A stretch of 64,000 bases of DNA from Massiliimicrobium timonense (lineage in GTDB: Bacteria > Bacillota_I > Bacilli_A > Erysipelotrichales > Coprobacillaceae). Numbering within the stretch: the first letter of the stretch is position 1; every line of letters starts with the position of its first letter. Positions 50,587-59,850 of the stretch are shown in pieces. Below the pieces are notes generated by a model that had not been told where the DNA came from, did not search any database, and saw only the letters and a program-made list of their open reading frames with translations. Position numbers and translations under genes: made by a program. The DNA lies in contig NZ_NFLJ01000001.1 of assembly GCF_002160865.1 (NCBI RefSeq), forward strand, positions 90,199 to 154,198. The letters run 5' to 3'.

Positions 50587-51128
50587 AAGGAATTATTGTT
50601 TATGGGAGTCAGTATGGAACAACAAAACAATATGCCAAAGAATTATCTAAACAAACAGGATTACCAATAGAAAATGAACAAAATTTGGTCACAATAGATC
50701 ATTATGATTTTGTTGTTTATTTAGGTGGTTTGTATGCGGGTGGATTAAAAGGTTTTAAAAACTTTCAAAAGAAAATTCATTCTAAGATAAAATTAATAGT
50801 TGTAACAGTTGGCTTAGCTGATGTAACAGATGAAGAAAACATTAAAAATATTAGACAATCTTTGAAGCGTCAAATACCAAAATCTTTGATGGCTACAACA
50901 ATAATATATCATTTACGTGGTGGTATTGATTATTCAAAATTAAACTTTAAACATAAGACAATGATGAGTCTTTTGTATACAATGATTAAAAAGAAAGCAC
51001 GAGAAAAGATGTCAGCTGAAGACTTAGCTATGATGGAAACATATCATAAGCAAGTCAATTTTGTTGATTTTGATATGTTAAAACCTATAATTAAAGATAT
51101 TAATAATATGATAAAAGAGGATTTATGA
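50583..51128 (+). CDS. flavodoxin-domain protein
   Basis: A 181-residue flavodoxin-like protein. The FMN phosphate loop is VYGSQYGTTKQYAKEL (residues 5-20) and YLGGLYAGGLKGFKNF is the second FMN loop. It resembles HemG/YhdC-type flavodoxin domains. The partner enzyme is unknown. It overlaps both neighbours by 4 nt. Confidence 0.85.
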   Translation: MKGIIVYGSQYGTTKQYAKELSKQTGLPIENEQNLVTIDHYDFVVYLGGLYAGGLKGFKNFQKKIHSKIKLIVVTVGLADVTDEENIKNIRQSLKRQIPKSLMATTIIYHLRGGIDYSKLNFKHKTMMSLLYTMIKKKAREKMSAEDLAMMETYHKQVNFVDFDMLKPIIKDINNMIKEDL

Positions 51129-51823
51129 TGAAAAGAAAATATAAAAAGAAATTTGTAAAACTATTTGTTGCTTTGATTATTGCTGCTGGTGGTTATGTTG
51201 GTGTTGAATATCATCAATCAACAGTTTCTTATGCAAGTGATCTTGAAGATATTCCTGAATATGATGGGAAACCTTATGTGATTATTAATGATAATGAACC
51301 CTATTTTGATCAGGGTGATTTCACCACAAAATCTTTTGAAGAATATAGTCCATTAGATGATTTGGGGCGTTGTGGTGTTGCTTTTGCGAATATTGGAGAA
51401 GATATTATGCCAACCAAAGAAAGAGGAAGTATTGGGATGATTAAACCATCTGGTTGGCAAACAAAGAAATATGATTTTGTAGATGGAAAATATTTATATA
51501 ACAGATGTCATTTAATTGGTTATCAGTTAAGTGGAGAAAATGCAAATGAAAAGAATTTAATCACTGGCACAAGATATATGAATACGGAAGGCATGTTACC
51601 TTTTGAAAATGAAGTGGCTGACTATGTGAAAGATACAGGAAATCATGTGTTGTATCGTGTGACACCTGTTTTTGAAGGAGATAATCTGGTGGCTGATGGT
51701 GTATTGATGGAAGCTATGTCAGTAGAAGATCAAGGATTGGATATTGAATTTAATGTGTTTGTTTATAATGTTCAACCTCAAGTAAAAATTGATTATCAGA
51801 CTGGAAAAAGTTCACTTGAATAG
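51125..51823 (+). CDS. secreted DNA/RNA non-specific endonuclease (EndA-like)
   Basis: A 232-residue protein with an N-terminal membrane helix or signal (residues 8-32). The active-site region is YLYNRCHLIGYQLSG then NEKNLITGTRYMN, a beta-beta-alpha metal nuclease with NRCH in place of the classical DRGH; His and the following Asn are the catalytic residues. It may degrade extracellular DNA or act in DNA uptake as EndA does. It closes the four-gene run. Confidence 0.88.
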   Translation: MMKRKYKKKFVKLFVALIIAAGGYVGVEYHQSTVSYASDLEDIPEYDGKPYVIINDNEPYFDQGDFTTKSFEEYSPLDDLGRCGVAFANIGEDIMPTKERGSIGMIKPSGWQTKKYDFVDGKYLYNRCHLIGYQLSGENANEKNLITGTRYMNTEGMLPFENEVADYVKDTGNHVLYRVTPVFEGDNLVADGVLMEAMSVEDQGLDIEFNVFVYNVQPQVKIDYQTGKSSLE

Positions 51824-51860
51824 GATGTATGATATAATAAAGAAAAGGAGGGATGTTATA

Positions 51861-52628
51861 ATGTTTACAATTTCTAATTTTACAAATAATAACGATGTGA
51901 AAATCATTAATGAAAAAGGACCTTTTCAAATTATTGAATATCAACGTGATTTAAGTGTGATGCCTCATCATGCACAAACTGCTTATTTTTGTAGTGAAAT
52001 GAATATTCGTAAAAGACAGGTTATTTGTGATATTAGTCAAGCTAATGTTGTGGTACAGGCAGGAGCCATGCAATGGATGGTTGGCAATGTCTATGCAACA
52101 ACAGGATTAAAGGGTGTAGGTGATTTGTTATCTAAAGCGGTAAGAGGAAAAGTGACTGGTGAATCAGCAATTAAACCAGAATATACAGGAGATGGAGTTC
52201 TAGTATTAGAACCTACATATAAGCATATTTTATTGCTTGATCTTGATGAATGGAATCAATCTGTTGTATTAGATGATGGTTTATTTTTAGCTTGTGATGC
52301 AAAATTAAAGCATAAAGCTGTGATGCGTTCTAATTTATCATCAGCGACAATGGGAAATGAAGGGTTATTTAATCTTGGAATAGAAGGTTCTGGTATTGTA
52401 TGTTTAGAATCAGAATGTCCACAAGAAGAACTTATTGAAGTGACTTTAAAAGATGATGTTTTAAAAATTGATGGAAATATGGCTATTGCATGGAGTGGAA
52501 CTCTTGAGTTCAAAGTAGAACGTTCTGGAAAAACATTAGCAGGATCAGCAGCATCTGGTGAAGGCCTTGTCAATGTTTATCGTGGCACAGGAAAAGTTTT
52601 GATTGCACCAGTTGAATCAAGAAAATAG
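51861..52628 (+). CDS. AIM24-family protein
   Basis: A 255-residue protein of the AIM24/tryptophan RNA-binding attenuator-like fold. GAMQWMVGNVY, LVLEPTYKHILLLDL, GLFLACDAKLKHK and a glycine-rich C-terminal region (GSGIVCLES) are typical. The bacterial role is unknown. The start ATG follows AAAAGGAGGG. A terminator follows. Confidence 0.85.
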   Translation: MFTISNFTNNNDVKIINEKGPFQIIEYQRDLSVMPHHAQTAYFCSEMNIRKRQVICDISQANVVVQAGAMQWMVGNVYATTGLKGVGDLLSKAVRGKVTGESAIKPEYTGDGVLVLEPTYKHILLLDLDEWNQSVVLDDGLFLACDAKLKHKAVMRSNLSSATMGNEGLFNLGIEGSGIVCLESECPQEELIEVTLKDDVLKIDGNMAIAWSGTLEFKVERSGKTLAGSAASGEGLVNVYRGTGKVLIAPVESRK

Positions 52629-52634
52629 GTATAA

Positions 52635-52672
52635 AAAAGGATTGAAAACGAAACTTTCAATCCTTTGTTTTT
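52635..52672. terminator. bidirectional terminator
   Basis: AGGATTGAAA / TTTCAATCCT stem with A and T runs, between convergent AIM24 and mupG-like genes. Confidence 0.83.
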
Positions 52673-53830
52673 TTACTTTAAGATTTTAAAATGATGTCCA
52701 GGTTTAATGAAATCTAACAACATTAATTCTTCAGGTTTTACAGTAGCTACTAAGTTACGTTCACCATCATTAGGAATTTCAGTTAAAACAATTTCAAGTT
52801 CACCACGATAGTGTGCTAAATTATCATTAACAATCAATACATCTCCACGTGTAAAGACTTTTTTACCGGGATCTCTATATGGAATAGATTGTGATTCTAC
52901 ATTCATTTGAGTATCTTTTCCCATGTTTCCATCTTGTACACTCTTTTTAGCTTTGAACCATACACGAGGTGATGAAGAACGTAACATAAATGATGAATGA
53001 TCATAACGATCCCAATGAGGGGCAAAATCATACATGATTTCTTTTTCGTTTTGACTAATACCTTCAGCTTCATCCACTCTAATTTCAATAGCTTGTAAAT
53101 TGACTTTAGCTAGAGCTTCTAATTCTTCATCAGTTGCTGGATAGTTTCCAATTAAAATATCATCAACATCTCCAGTTGCTAACATATAACGTGCTTGTAA
53201 ATCAATTGGTAAGCCACGCATAATTTCAACAGTTGGTAAACCACAGAAAACTTGCCATGGCCCGATTGTATGTTCATTGTTACTAGAAACAAAGGCAGCA
53301 GTGTGCAAATTTAATTCTTTCCAATAACGATTATATTCCATAAATAAGTCAAAATCTAAACCAGTATAACGTTCTGGGAAGAAGTTATGACACATAGTGA
53401 TTTGATCTTTATTACCACCATTGTTGATTAATAACTCTACACCCATATCCATACTGGCATTAAATTCAATTTTAATATTGTATGGATTACGTGTTAATTG
53501 AATATCACCTTGTGTCCCAAAGTTACCATCCATTCTGATAATATCTAATCCTAAATCAGCAAATGGTTTTAAATTACCAGGTGTTGCTCCAATTAAATCA
53601 AAAACTTGTGGATTTGTATCAGCAGCTACCTCAAATCCTAATTCATGAGCTTTTTTCATGAATTCTTTAAATTCAACCAAATAACTTTCTCTTTCTTCAT
53701 CTGGAATTGATAAAAAACATGTAAAAATTCTACTGTAACCTAATTTTGCAGCTTTTTCCATGTATGCGTATACCTCATTCATTGGTGTTTTATCAGGGTA
53801 TACAGAAATACCTAATTTGTGCATATTCAT
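52673..53830 (-). CDS. mupG: 6-phospho-N-acetylmuramidase (MupG, DUF871)
   Basis: A 385-residue protein. GISVYPDKTPMNEVYAYME, SRIFTCFLSIPDEE, AADTNPQVFDLIGA, RMDGNFG, NFFPERYTGL and the C-terminal RGDVLIVNDNLAHYRGELEI match the DUF871/MupG family: a TIM barrel plus cyclophilin-like domain that hydrolyses MurNAc-6-phosphate-GlcNAc in wall recycling. No murQ or MurNAc PTS is adjacent. AAGGAGG precedes the start. Confidence 0.9.
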   Translation of the reverse strand: MNMHKLGISVYPDKTPMNEVYAYMEKAAKLGYSRIFTCFLSIPDEERESYLVEFKEFMKKAHELGFEVAADTNPQVFDLIGATPGNLKPFADLGLDIIRMDGNFGTQGDIQLTRNPYNIKIEFNASMDMGVELLINNGGNKDQITMCHNFFPERYTGLDFDLFMEYNRYWKELNLHTAAFVSSNNEHTIGPWQVFCGLPTVEIMRGLPIDLQARYMLATGDVDDILIGNYPATDEELEALAKVNLQAIEIRVDEAEGISQNEKEIMYDFAPHWDRYDHSSFMLRSSSPRVWFKAKKSVQDGNMGKDTQMNVESQSIPYRDPGKKVFTRGDVLIVNDNLAHYRGELEIVLTEIPNDGERNLVATVKPEELMLLDFIKPGHHFKILK

Positions 53831-54001
53831 TTTCCTCCTTATAAAATCATTATAACATCTTTAGTAATAGACTTTAAGAAAAAGATAGAAAGACATTTAA
53901 AATTCACGCTTCTTATGAAAAATATATGGAGTAGGACTTCGCAAAATCATGGATTTATGATATAACAAAAGATAGAGAATGTAAGAAAGGAGCGAAAAAT
54001 C

Positions 54002-55696
54002 ATGAGTTTGGAAATATGTTTATCATTTGTGGTAACTTTCATATTTAGTTTAATTCTTGTTCCTATAGTAGGAAAAGTTTCAAAAAAACTTGGGATTATT
54101 GCTCATACGAATAAAAGAACCATTCATAAAGGAATCATTGCCAGAACTGGTGGTTACGCGATTTATGCTAGTTTTTTAATTGGGACAATGATTTTTTTGA
54201 AAACAGATATTCAAATTAATGCGATATTGATTGGTGGCTTTATCATTTTTTTAACAGGTTTCTACGATGATATTCATGACTTATCACCTAAATTAAAAAT
54301 GTTGGGTCAGGTTATTGCGGCATTGGTTGTGATTATTTATGGAGATATTGTTTTAAAAGGTTTTACATTACCTTTTTTGCCAGACTCTATTTCCTATGCC
54401 TTGGCTATTTTAGTCACTATTTTATGGATTGTAGGAATCAGTAATGCGATTAATCTGATAGATGGATTAGATGGATTATGTGCAGGTATTTCTATTATTG
54501 TTTTAGTGACAATTTCATTAACCTCTTTAACATATGGACGTACGGATATATCATCGCTATCTTTGCTTTTGGCAGGTGCTATTGGAGGTTTTCTTGTTTA
54601 TAATTTTCATCCTGCTTCTATTTTCTTAGGGGATTGTGGAGCTTTATTTATTGGTTTTATGATTGCGGTTATTTCATTACTTGGATTTGGTTATAAAAGT
54701 TCTTCATTCTTTACTTTAGGTGCGCCTATTGTTGTCTTAATGGTACCAATCATGGATACTTTTATTGCAATTATTCGTCGTAAAGTTCATCATAAAAGCT
54801 TTAGTGAAGCTGATCGTAACCATCTTCATCATAAATTAATGTTTTCTTTAGAATTAGGTCAAACTAAGAGTGTTTTGATTTTATACACTGTGACAGTTTT
54901 GTTTTCGTTATGTTCATATCTTTATTTATTTGATAAAGTAGGTGCAACTATTTTATTTGTAGCTTTAATGTTATTGTTTGAATTATTTGTAGAAGCAACC
55001 AATATGATTGATCGTAAGTATAAACCATTTTTAACAATTTTAAATATTTTTATTAAAAGTGAATATTTACCATCTATTAAAGATACAAAACCATATCAAA
55101 AGATTATTCGAAAAGCTAAAAAAAGATATGCTGTTATATTGATTATTGTGATAGGTATTGTCTTTTCAATGGTTTTTGTTTTAAATCATGAAGAAAAAGC
55201 TATTCCACAAAAAACGATAACTATAGAATATGTAGAATCTGAAAATGAAACAAGTCTTATGAGTGATATTTATAATCAGTTAGTAACAGCGATTAATCGT
55301 GGCGATAAAAAAGCGGAAAGACAATTAGTAGCGGCCTATTTTGTGAGTGATTATTATACACTATCTAATAAAGAAGAAGGGAAGATAGGTGGAATTGATT
55401 ACTTCTATGCTGATAAAAAAGACGATTTTACAGCTTATGCTAAACAGGAATATTATAGAGATAATCAACAATATATCAATCCTCCAGAAGTTATCCGTTA
55501 TGATATTTTGTCTAATGTCCCTTCTTATAAAGCTTTATCTGGTTTAGAAGATTATAGTTATTATGATGTGAAAGTTCAAATCACTTTTAATGAAGTGAAT
55601 CCAATACTCAATGCTTTACAATATACGACGACTGTAACTTTGATTGAAAAAGATCAAAAGTTTAGTGTTGTCGCAATGGAGAGTGACAATGGATAA
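54002..55696 (+). CDS. WecA/TagO-like phospho-GlcNAc transferase fused to an extracytoplasmic domain
   Basis: A 564-residue protein. Residues 1-350 form the eleven-helix glycosyltransferase-4 unit with FYDDIHDLSPKLKMLGQ, NLIDGLDGLCAG (catalytic Asp), FLGDCGALFIGF and RNHLHHKL (histidine loop). It transfers GlcNAc-1-phosphate to undecaprenyl phosphate for teichoic acid or other glycans. It then carries about 200 extra residues: one more helix (about 374-392) and an outside domain with no known match. The stop overlaps the fluC start. Confidence 0.88.
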   Translation: MSLEICLSFVVTFIFSLILVPIVGKVSKKLGIIAHTNKRTIHKGIIARTGGYAIYASFLIGTMIFLKTDIQINAILIGGFIIFLTGFYDDIHDLSPKLKMLGQVIAALVVIIYGDIVLKGFTLPFLPDSISYALAILVTILWIVGISNAINLIDGLDGLCAGISIIVLVTISLTSLTYGRTDISSLSLLLAGAIGGFLVYNFHPASIFLGDCGALFIGFMIAVISLLGFGYKSSSFFTLGAPIVVLMVPIMDTFIAIIRRKVHHKSFSEADRNHLHHKLMFSLELGQTKSVLILYTVTVLFSLCSYLYLFDKVGATILFVALMLLFELFVEATNMIDRKYKPFLTILNIFIKSEYLPSIKDTKPYQKIIRKAKKRYAVILIIVIGIVFSMVFVLNHEEKAIPQKTITIEYVESENETSLMSDIYNQLVTAINRGDKKAERQLVAAYFVSDYYTLSNKEEGKIGGIDYFYADKKDDFTAYAKQEYYRDNQQYINPPEVIRYDILSNVPSYKALSGLEDYSYYDVKVQITFNEVNPILNALQYTTTVTLIEKDQKFSVVAMESDNG

Positions 55697-56057
55697 GTTC
55701 TTGTGGGTAGGACTAGGTGGAGCCATAGGATCCATCTTTAGATATACTTTAAGTTTATTGCCTATCAAAAGTTCTTTTCCAGTTTTAACATTAATCACAA
55801 ACTTGCTGGGAGCTTTTATCATAGGAGTAGTTGTTGGCTTATTTGAAAAACAATATTTGTCTTCACAAATCCATCTCTTTTTAAAAACAGGGTTATGTGG
55901 AGGATTCACAACTTTTTCAACATTTTCACTAGAAACTTTAACATTGTTAGAAAATGGTATGATTTTTATGGCAATCATTTATGCTTTAATCAGTGTTGTA
56001 GGATGTATTATGGGGGTATATTTAGGAAAAATGATTGTAGGAATAAGGGCTTTTTAA
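55689..56057 (+). CDS. crcB: fluoride channel FluC/CrcB
   Basis: A 122-residue protein with four membrane helices. GGAIGSIFRYTLS, NLLGAFIIG and the pore motif GGFTTFSTFSLE are conserved. It exports fluoride as a dual-topology dimer. Its ATG at 55689 overlaps the upstream stop by 8 nt; no fluoride riboswitch is visible. Confidence 0.92.
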   Translation: MDKFLWVGLGGAIGSIFRYTLSLLPIKSSFPVLTLITNLLGAFIIGVVVGLFEKQYLSSQIHLFLKTGLCGGFTTFSTFSLETLTLLENGMIFMAIIYALISVVGCIMGVYLGKMIVGIRAF

Positions 56058-56078
56058 AAGGCTCTTTTTTCTTTATTA
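56046..56078 (+). terminator. crcB terminator
   Basis: AGGGCTTTT / AAAAGGCTCT imperfect stem with six T; it overlaps the crcB stop. Confidence 0.75.
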
Positions 56079-56120
56079 TTTGGAAATAATGGTATATAAT
56101 GTGGATGTAAAAGTTTATGA

Positions 56121-56346
56121 ATTTGTTGGTTGGAAATAGAAGTATTTCATGAAAATGGAAGCAGGTGAAAATCCTGAGCTGTCCCGCAGCCGTGAAAGGG
56201 AGTTAAAGCGTAATACCACTGGGAAACTGGGAAGGTGCTAAGACGTTGAACTTGAGCCGGAATACATGCCAACATCTTGGAATACACTTTACGGAGTATA
56301 AAGTCGTTCTAGTATCAATTTTAGGGTTAAAGACCTTATTTTTGTC
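56121..56346 (+). promoter_or_regulatory. cobalamin riboswitch
   Basis: The core GCAGGTGAAAATCCTG followed by AGCTGTCCCGCAGCCGTGA (56160-56197) is the AdoCbl riboswitch hallmark, and TACCACTGGGAAACTGGGAAGG (two parts: ACCACTGGG and AACTGGGAAGG) is the B12-box side. P1 is TGTTGG with CCAACA (about 56122 and 56269). A weak hairpin AGGGT-taaag-ACCTT followed by ATTTTTG at 56322-56344 could be the terminator. The downstream genes should be repressed when cobalamin is plentiful. Confidence 0.94.
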
Positions 56347-56366
56347 TAGGAGAAATGGAGGACAAA

Positions 56367-57506
56367 ATGAAGAAAATTTTTACAAGTTTATTAATGATGT
56401 TGATGTTAATTGTTAGTCAAGTTTTACCAACAGCAGCATTATCGTATGACGAAAGTTATACATCAGCAAAAGGTTATTATTCACAAAAAACAAGTTTCAA
56501 TAGTTTTAGTGAATTATATGCTTATGAAGCCATTGGATTGGATTCTAGTGATTATTCTATTGATCATTTAATTTCTACTGACTATGCGTCTGAAATAGCA
56601 CAATCTGTAATTGCTTTATCATTACATGGAGATAATCCAAAAAATTATAATGGTGTTAATTATGTAGAAATGCTAGAAAATTGTGTTCAATCAAACGGAG
56701 CTTTTGATAAAAAGAATAATTCAACATATGCAAATTTTCAAGTTTATGGAGTTTTTGCATTATATGTTGTTGATTCACCTAAATTGTCACTGGCTGCAGA
56801 TTATTTAACATCTCTCATTGATGATAATGGGGCTTTTGGGTCAAGCTATGGCCCTAGTTTAGATATTACTTCATGGGTTATTGAAAGTTTGTCTTTGGTT
56901 GATAAAGACAAATATCAACCCACTATTCAACGTGCTATTGTGTATTTGCAATCTATGCGAGATGGACAAGCAGGATATAAAGATAGTTTTAGTGGTGTTA
57001 ATGTGAACACACAAGCAAGTGTTATGACAGGTTTATTAACATATGATGCCAAAGGAGTTAAAGCAGGTACATATAATCAAAATGGGTATAATCCATATGA
57101 CGTATTATTAAAATATCAAAATACTGATGGAAGTTTTTGGTATTCAACACCGGGAGAAGTGAATGATTATGCAACCGTTCAAGGGATTCAAACAATAGGG
57201 TATTATTATAATGAATCTGTTTATCAAAAAGCAAAACAGGATTATTTGGCTTTAGATGAAGTTATAGATACAGAAAAACAACCAGAAATAGAAGTTAAAC
57301 CGGAAGTAGAAGTTGAACAAGAAGTAGAAAAGACAGAAACATCATCTTCTCAATCTCAAAAACAACCTCAAAAAGAAGTTGTAACAGAAACAACAAAACA
57401 AAAAGATGTTGTACAAACAGATGATCAGTCATGGTTATTTGAATATGGTTTATTATTTATGGGAAGTGGAATACTTTTATTGAAAGGAAGAAAGTATTTT
57501 GAATAA
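56367..57506 (+). CDS. secreted alpha/alpha-barrel protein, transcobalamin alpha-domain-like
   Basis: A 379-residue protein with a signal peptide (residues 1-26, cleavage near AALS), an all-helical domain with prenyltransferase/squalene oxidase-type repeats (NGAFDKKNNSTYANFQVYG, NGAFGSSYGPSLDITSWV, DGSFWYSTPGEVNDYATVQG), a Glu/Lys/Gln-rich stalk (about 300-350) and a C-terminal membrane helix ending KGRKYFE. The alpha6-alpha6 fold is that of the alpha domain of intrinsic factor and transcobalamin. With the riboswitch and the DUF4430 protein next to it, cobalamin binding is likely. The ATG at 56367 follows TGGAGG. Confidence 0.8.
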   Translation: MKKIFTSLLMMLMLIVSQVLPTAALSYDESYTSAKGYYSQKTSFNSFSELYAYEAIGLDSSDYSIDHLISTDYASEIAQSVIALSLHGDNPKNYNGVNYVEMLENCVQSNGAFDKKNNSTYANFQVYGVFALYVVDSPKLSLAADYLTSLIDDNGAFGSSYGPSLDITSWVIESLSLVDKDKYQPTIQRAIVYLQSMRDGQAGYKDSFSGVNVNTQASVMTGLLTYDAKGVKAGTYNQNGYNPYDVLLKYQNTDGSFWYSTPGEVNDYATVQGIQTIGYYYNESVYQKAKQDYLALDEVIDTEKQPEIEVKPEVEVEQEVEKTETSSSQSQKQPQKEVVTETTKQKDVVQTDDQSWLFEYGLLFMGSGILLLKGRKYFE

Positions 57507-58182
57507 AACAAAGAAATATACACTTATTTTTATTGTATTATGTTTTATATTTATTGGGGGAGCAGGTATTTATCATACCTGCTTTGTCCCAAATCAAGAA
57601 GCAAAAGAAGTTGTTGAAAATAAAGAAACAGAAAGTGAAGTTAGTCAGCAAGTAGATGTATCTAAAGAAACATCTCAGCAAGATGAATCATCACAAGAAA
57701 AAGAAAAAAAGCAAACTTCTCAAAAGAAGGAAAAGAAAACAGAGCAAAAAACAGAATCTCAAACAACAAAAAAAATAGATGAAGATGCATCAAATCAAAA
57801 AACATCAGAACCTAAACAACAACCACAAGAAACTTTGGAAGAAGTTGAAGAAGAATCACAAATTGAAGAAGTGGCATCAATCAATGTGATAATTACAGGT
57901 GTTGATGGTGTGATGGCACAAGATTATGTTGAATTTGAAGAAGGAATGAGTGCTTATGATGCGTTAAAAATATTAGCCGATAATTATGAGATGACTGTTA
58001 AGATTTCAGGAATAGGACAAGCTGTTTATGTCAAAGGAATTAATGGTCTAATGGAGTTTGATTATGGTGGACAATCAGGCTGGAAGTATAAAGTCAATGG
58101 AGCTTATCCAAGTTTAGGTGCAGGTGCTTATATTTTAAAAGATGGTGATCAAGTTGAGTGGATCTATTCAACAAATGGGTAA
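57499..58182 (+). CDS. membrane-anchored DUF4430 protein, transcobalamin beta-domain-like
   Basis: A 227-residue protein with an N-terminal anchor (residues 8-28), a long Glu/Lys/Gln/Ser-rich stalk (about 32-125) and a C-terminal DUF4430 domain with GMSAYDALKILAD and SGWKYKVNGAYPSLGAG, then DGDQVEWIYS. DUF4430 is the beta domain of transcobalamin-like proteins. The start is TTG at 57499 with AAGGAAG 8 nt before; it overlaps the upstream stop by 8 nt. It probably clamps a corrinoid together with the upstream protein. Confidence 0.85.
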   Translation: MNKTKKYTLIFIVLCFIFIGGAGIYHTCFVPNQEAKEVVENKETESEVSQQVDVSKETSQQDESSQEKEKKQTSQKKEKKTEQKTESQTTKKIDEDASNQKTSEPKQQPQETLEEVEEESQIEEVASINVIITGVDGVMAQDYVEFEEGMSAYDALKILADNYEMTVKISGIGQAVYVKGINGLMEFDYGGQSGWKYKVNGAYPSLGAGAYILKDGDQVEWIYSTNG

Positions 58183-58687
58183 GATTCAAGAAATCAGTTT
58201 AATTGGCATTTTAGCGGCAGTTAATATTGCTTCTCGCATTGCTTTACAGGCTTTACCTAATATTAAACCAGTGACTTCAATTATTATTATTTCAGTTTTA
58301 CTTTTTGGATTAGCTTTTGGAATTAAACTGACATTGGTGACAACACTTGTATCTAATATGTATTTAGGTATGGGAATTTGGACTTTTTTTCAAATTTTAG
58401 CATGGATTGTGATTTGTCTGTTGACACAATGTATGGGTGATTTTTATAGAAGAAAAAATAAAAATCCATCACTTCTGGTAATGGCTGTTTTTTCTTTAGT
58501 GATGGGTTATGTTTTTGGTTTGATTGTATCATTGGAGCAATTTGTTATTGGGGGATTGCCATTATTTATTGTTTATTATAGTGCTGGATTATTATTTGAT
58601 ACGTTTCATGCTGTGGGGAATTTCTTTTTTTATTTAATAGGAGCACCCTTGTTGTGGAGAGTATTTAAAAAATATAGGAAGTGTTAA
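58175..58687 (+). CDS. ECF transporter S component, probable cobalamin (CbrT-like)
   Basis: A 170-residue membrane protein with about six helices. ISLIGILAAVNIASRIAL is the ECF S-component start with the A-x3-A motif that docks EcfT, and NIKPVTSIIIISVLLFG is common in corrinoid and queuosine-type S units. The operon and its riboswitch point to cobalamin. The energy-coupling module is not encoded here. The ATG lies inside the end of the DUF4430 gene (ATGGGTAA). Confidence 0.85.
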   Translation: MGKIQEISLIGILAAVNIASRIALQALPNIKPVTSIIIISVLLFGLAFGIKLTLVTTLVSNMYLGMGIWTFFQILAWIVICLLTQCMGDFYRRKNKNPSLLVMAVFSLVMGYVFGLIVSLEQFVIGGLPLFIVYYSAGLLFDTFHAVGNFFFYLIGAPLLWRVFKKYRKC

Positions 58688-58723
58688 GATATTTCTTAGA
58701 GAAAATTTTAACATTTCCTATTT

Positions 58724-59293
58724 TTATAATAAGGGTTGAATTAAAAAATATTGGAGTACATTCAAAAGACCGGCTAATACCATGACAAAGATAGGATTCA
58801 TTTTCCATTTCATTAACAGGAATAGACAAATAACAAAAATAACAACCATTTGGATTTTGAGGGTTTCTACTGCGATACCTAATTCGCCAAAAAAAGCAGT
58901 CATAATAATTGTTAAACCAGCACTAGCAATTAATGCAATAACTGCAGGTCTTAAAACATTTAAAATGGATTGTAAAGATTCCATTTGACGAAATTTAAGA
59001 TAAAGCCATGCGATAATAGTGACAATAAGACAAGAAGGAAGAATACATCCTAAAGTCGCTATAATAGCTCCGGGTAGTCCAGCAATTTTTATTCCTACAA
59101 AGGTAGCAGAGTTAATTGCAATAGGACCAGGTGTCATTTGGGAAATAGTGATGAGGTCAGTGAATTCTGGAATAGTGAGCCAATGGTGTAATTCCACCAC
59201 TTGATTTTGAATGAGTGGCATTGCAGCATAGCCACCACCAAAGCTAAATGCACCAATTTGTAGAAAGCTTAAAAATAATTGTAGGAGTATCAT
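58724..59293 (-). CDS. chromate transporter family protein, second half-size subunit
   Basis: A 189-residue membrane protein. FSFGGGYAAMPLIQ, ITISQMTPGPIAINSATFVG and GCILPSCL are signatures of one CHR domain. Bacterial short CHR proteins work as heteropairs. The natural substrate may be an organic or inorganic anion rather than chromate. The start overlaps the partner gene's stop (ATGA), so the two are translated together. Confidence 0.88.
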   Translation of the reverse strand: MILLQLFLSFLQIGAFSFGGGYAAMPLIQNQVVELHHWLTIPEFTDLITISQMTPGPIAINSATFVGIKIAGLPGAIIATLGCILPSCLIVTIIAWLYLKFRQMESLQSILNVLRPAVIALIASAGLTIIMTAFFGELGIAVETLKIQMVVIFVICLFLLMKWKMNPIFVMVLAGLLNVLQYFLIQPLL

Positions 59294-59850
59294 GATTTTA
59301 CACGTCCTTTCCATAGAAAAGTTTTGATAAGCCCAATCATAATACAAATAAAGATAATATAGATAACGTTGATATTCAAAAAATAAGTGAGAATAAATGA
59401 AGAAATCATGATGAATAGAGAAAAAATATTTTTTTCGTGGAAAATTCCTGCTGCCATTTCAAATACAACTGCAGCAATAACGGCACCTACACCAGCTTGC
59501 ATTCCTTCAAGTATTAAAGCTATGATGATATTTGTACGGAATATTTCATAACAAAAAGATATGAATGAAATGACAACAAATGGAGGAATGATTGTTGCGA
59601 TCACTGAAACGATGATTCCTGCAATACCAGCTAATTTATAGCCTACAACAATGGCTCCATTCACTGCAATAGCACCCGGTGATGATTGTGCAATAGCAAT
59701 TAAATCCAACATCTCATCTTCATCAATCCAATGATATTCACTAACAAATTTTTTTCGCATGAGTGTAACAATGACATAACCACCACCAAAAGTAAAAGCA
59801 CTGAGATATAAAGTTGAAAAAAATAAAGTGATGAGTTTTTTCTTTGACAT
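59290..59850 (-). CDS. chromate transporter family protein, first half-size subunit
   Basis: A 186-residue membrane protein paralogous to the downstream gene. FTFGGGYVIVTLM, IAIAQSSPGAIAVNGAIVVGY and ATIIPPFVVIS are the CHR-domain motifs. The ATG at 59850 follows CGGAGGTG. The two half-size proteins probably form one antiparallel transporter. Confidence 0.88.
   Translation of the reverse strand: MSKKKLITLFFSTLYLSAFTFGGGYVIVTLMRKKFVSEYHWIDEDEMLDLIAIAQSSPGAIAVNGAIVVGYKLAGIAGIIVSVIATIIPPFVVISFISFCYEIFRTNIIIALILEGMQAGVGAVIAAVVFEMAAGIFHEKNIFSLFIMISSFILTYFLNINVIYIIFICIMIGLIKTFLWKGRVKS

Noticed and set aside
52836..52856. CACGTG core in the mupG region as a parS site
   Set aside because: The flanks (CTCCACGTGTAAAG) match only the core and not the TGTTT/AAACA arms.
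55400..55690. Fluoride riboswitch for crcB
   Set aside because: The upstream region is coding sequence of the WecA-like gene and no crcB RNA motif pattern is visible.
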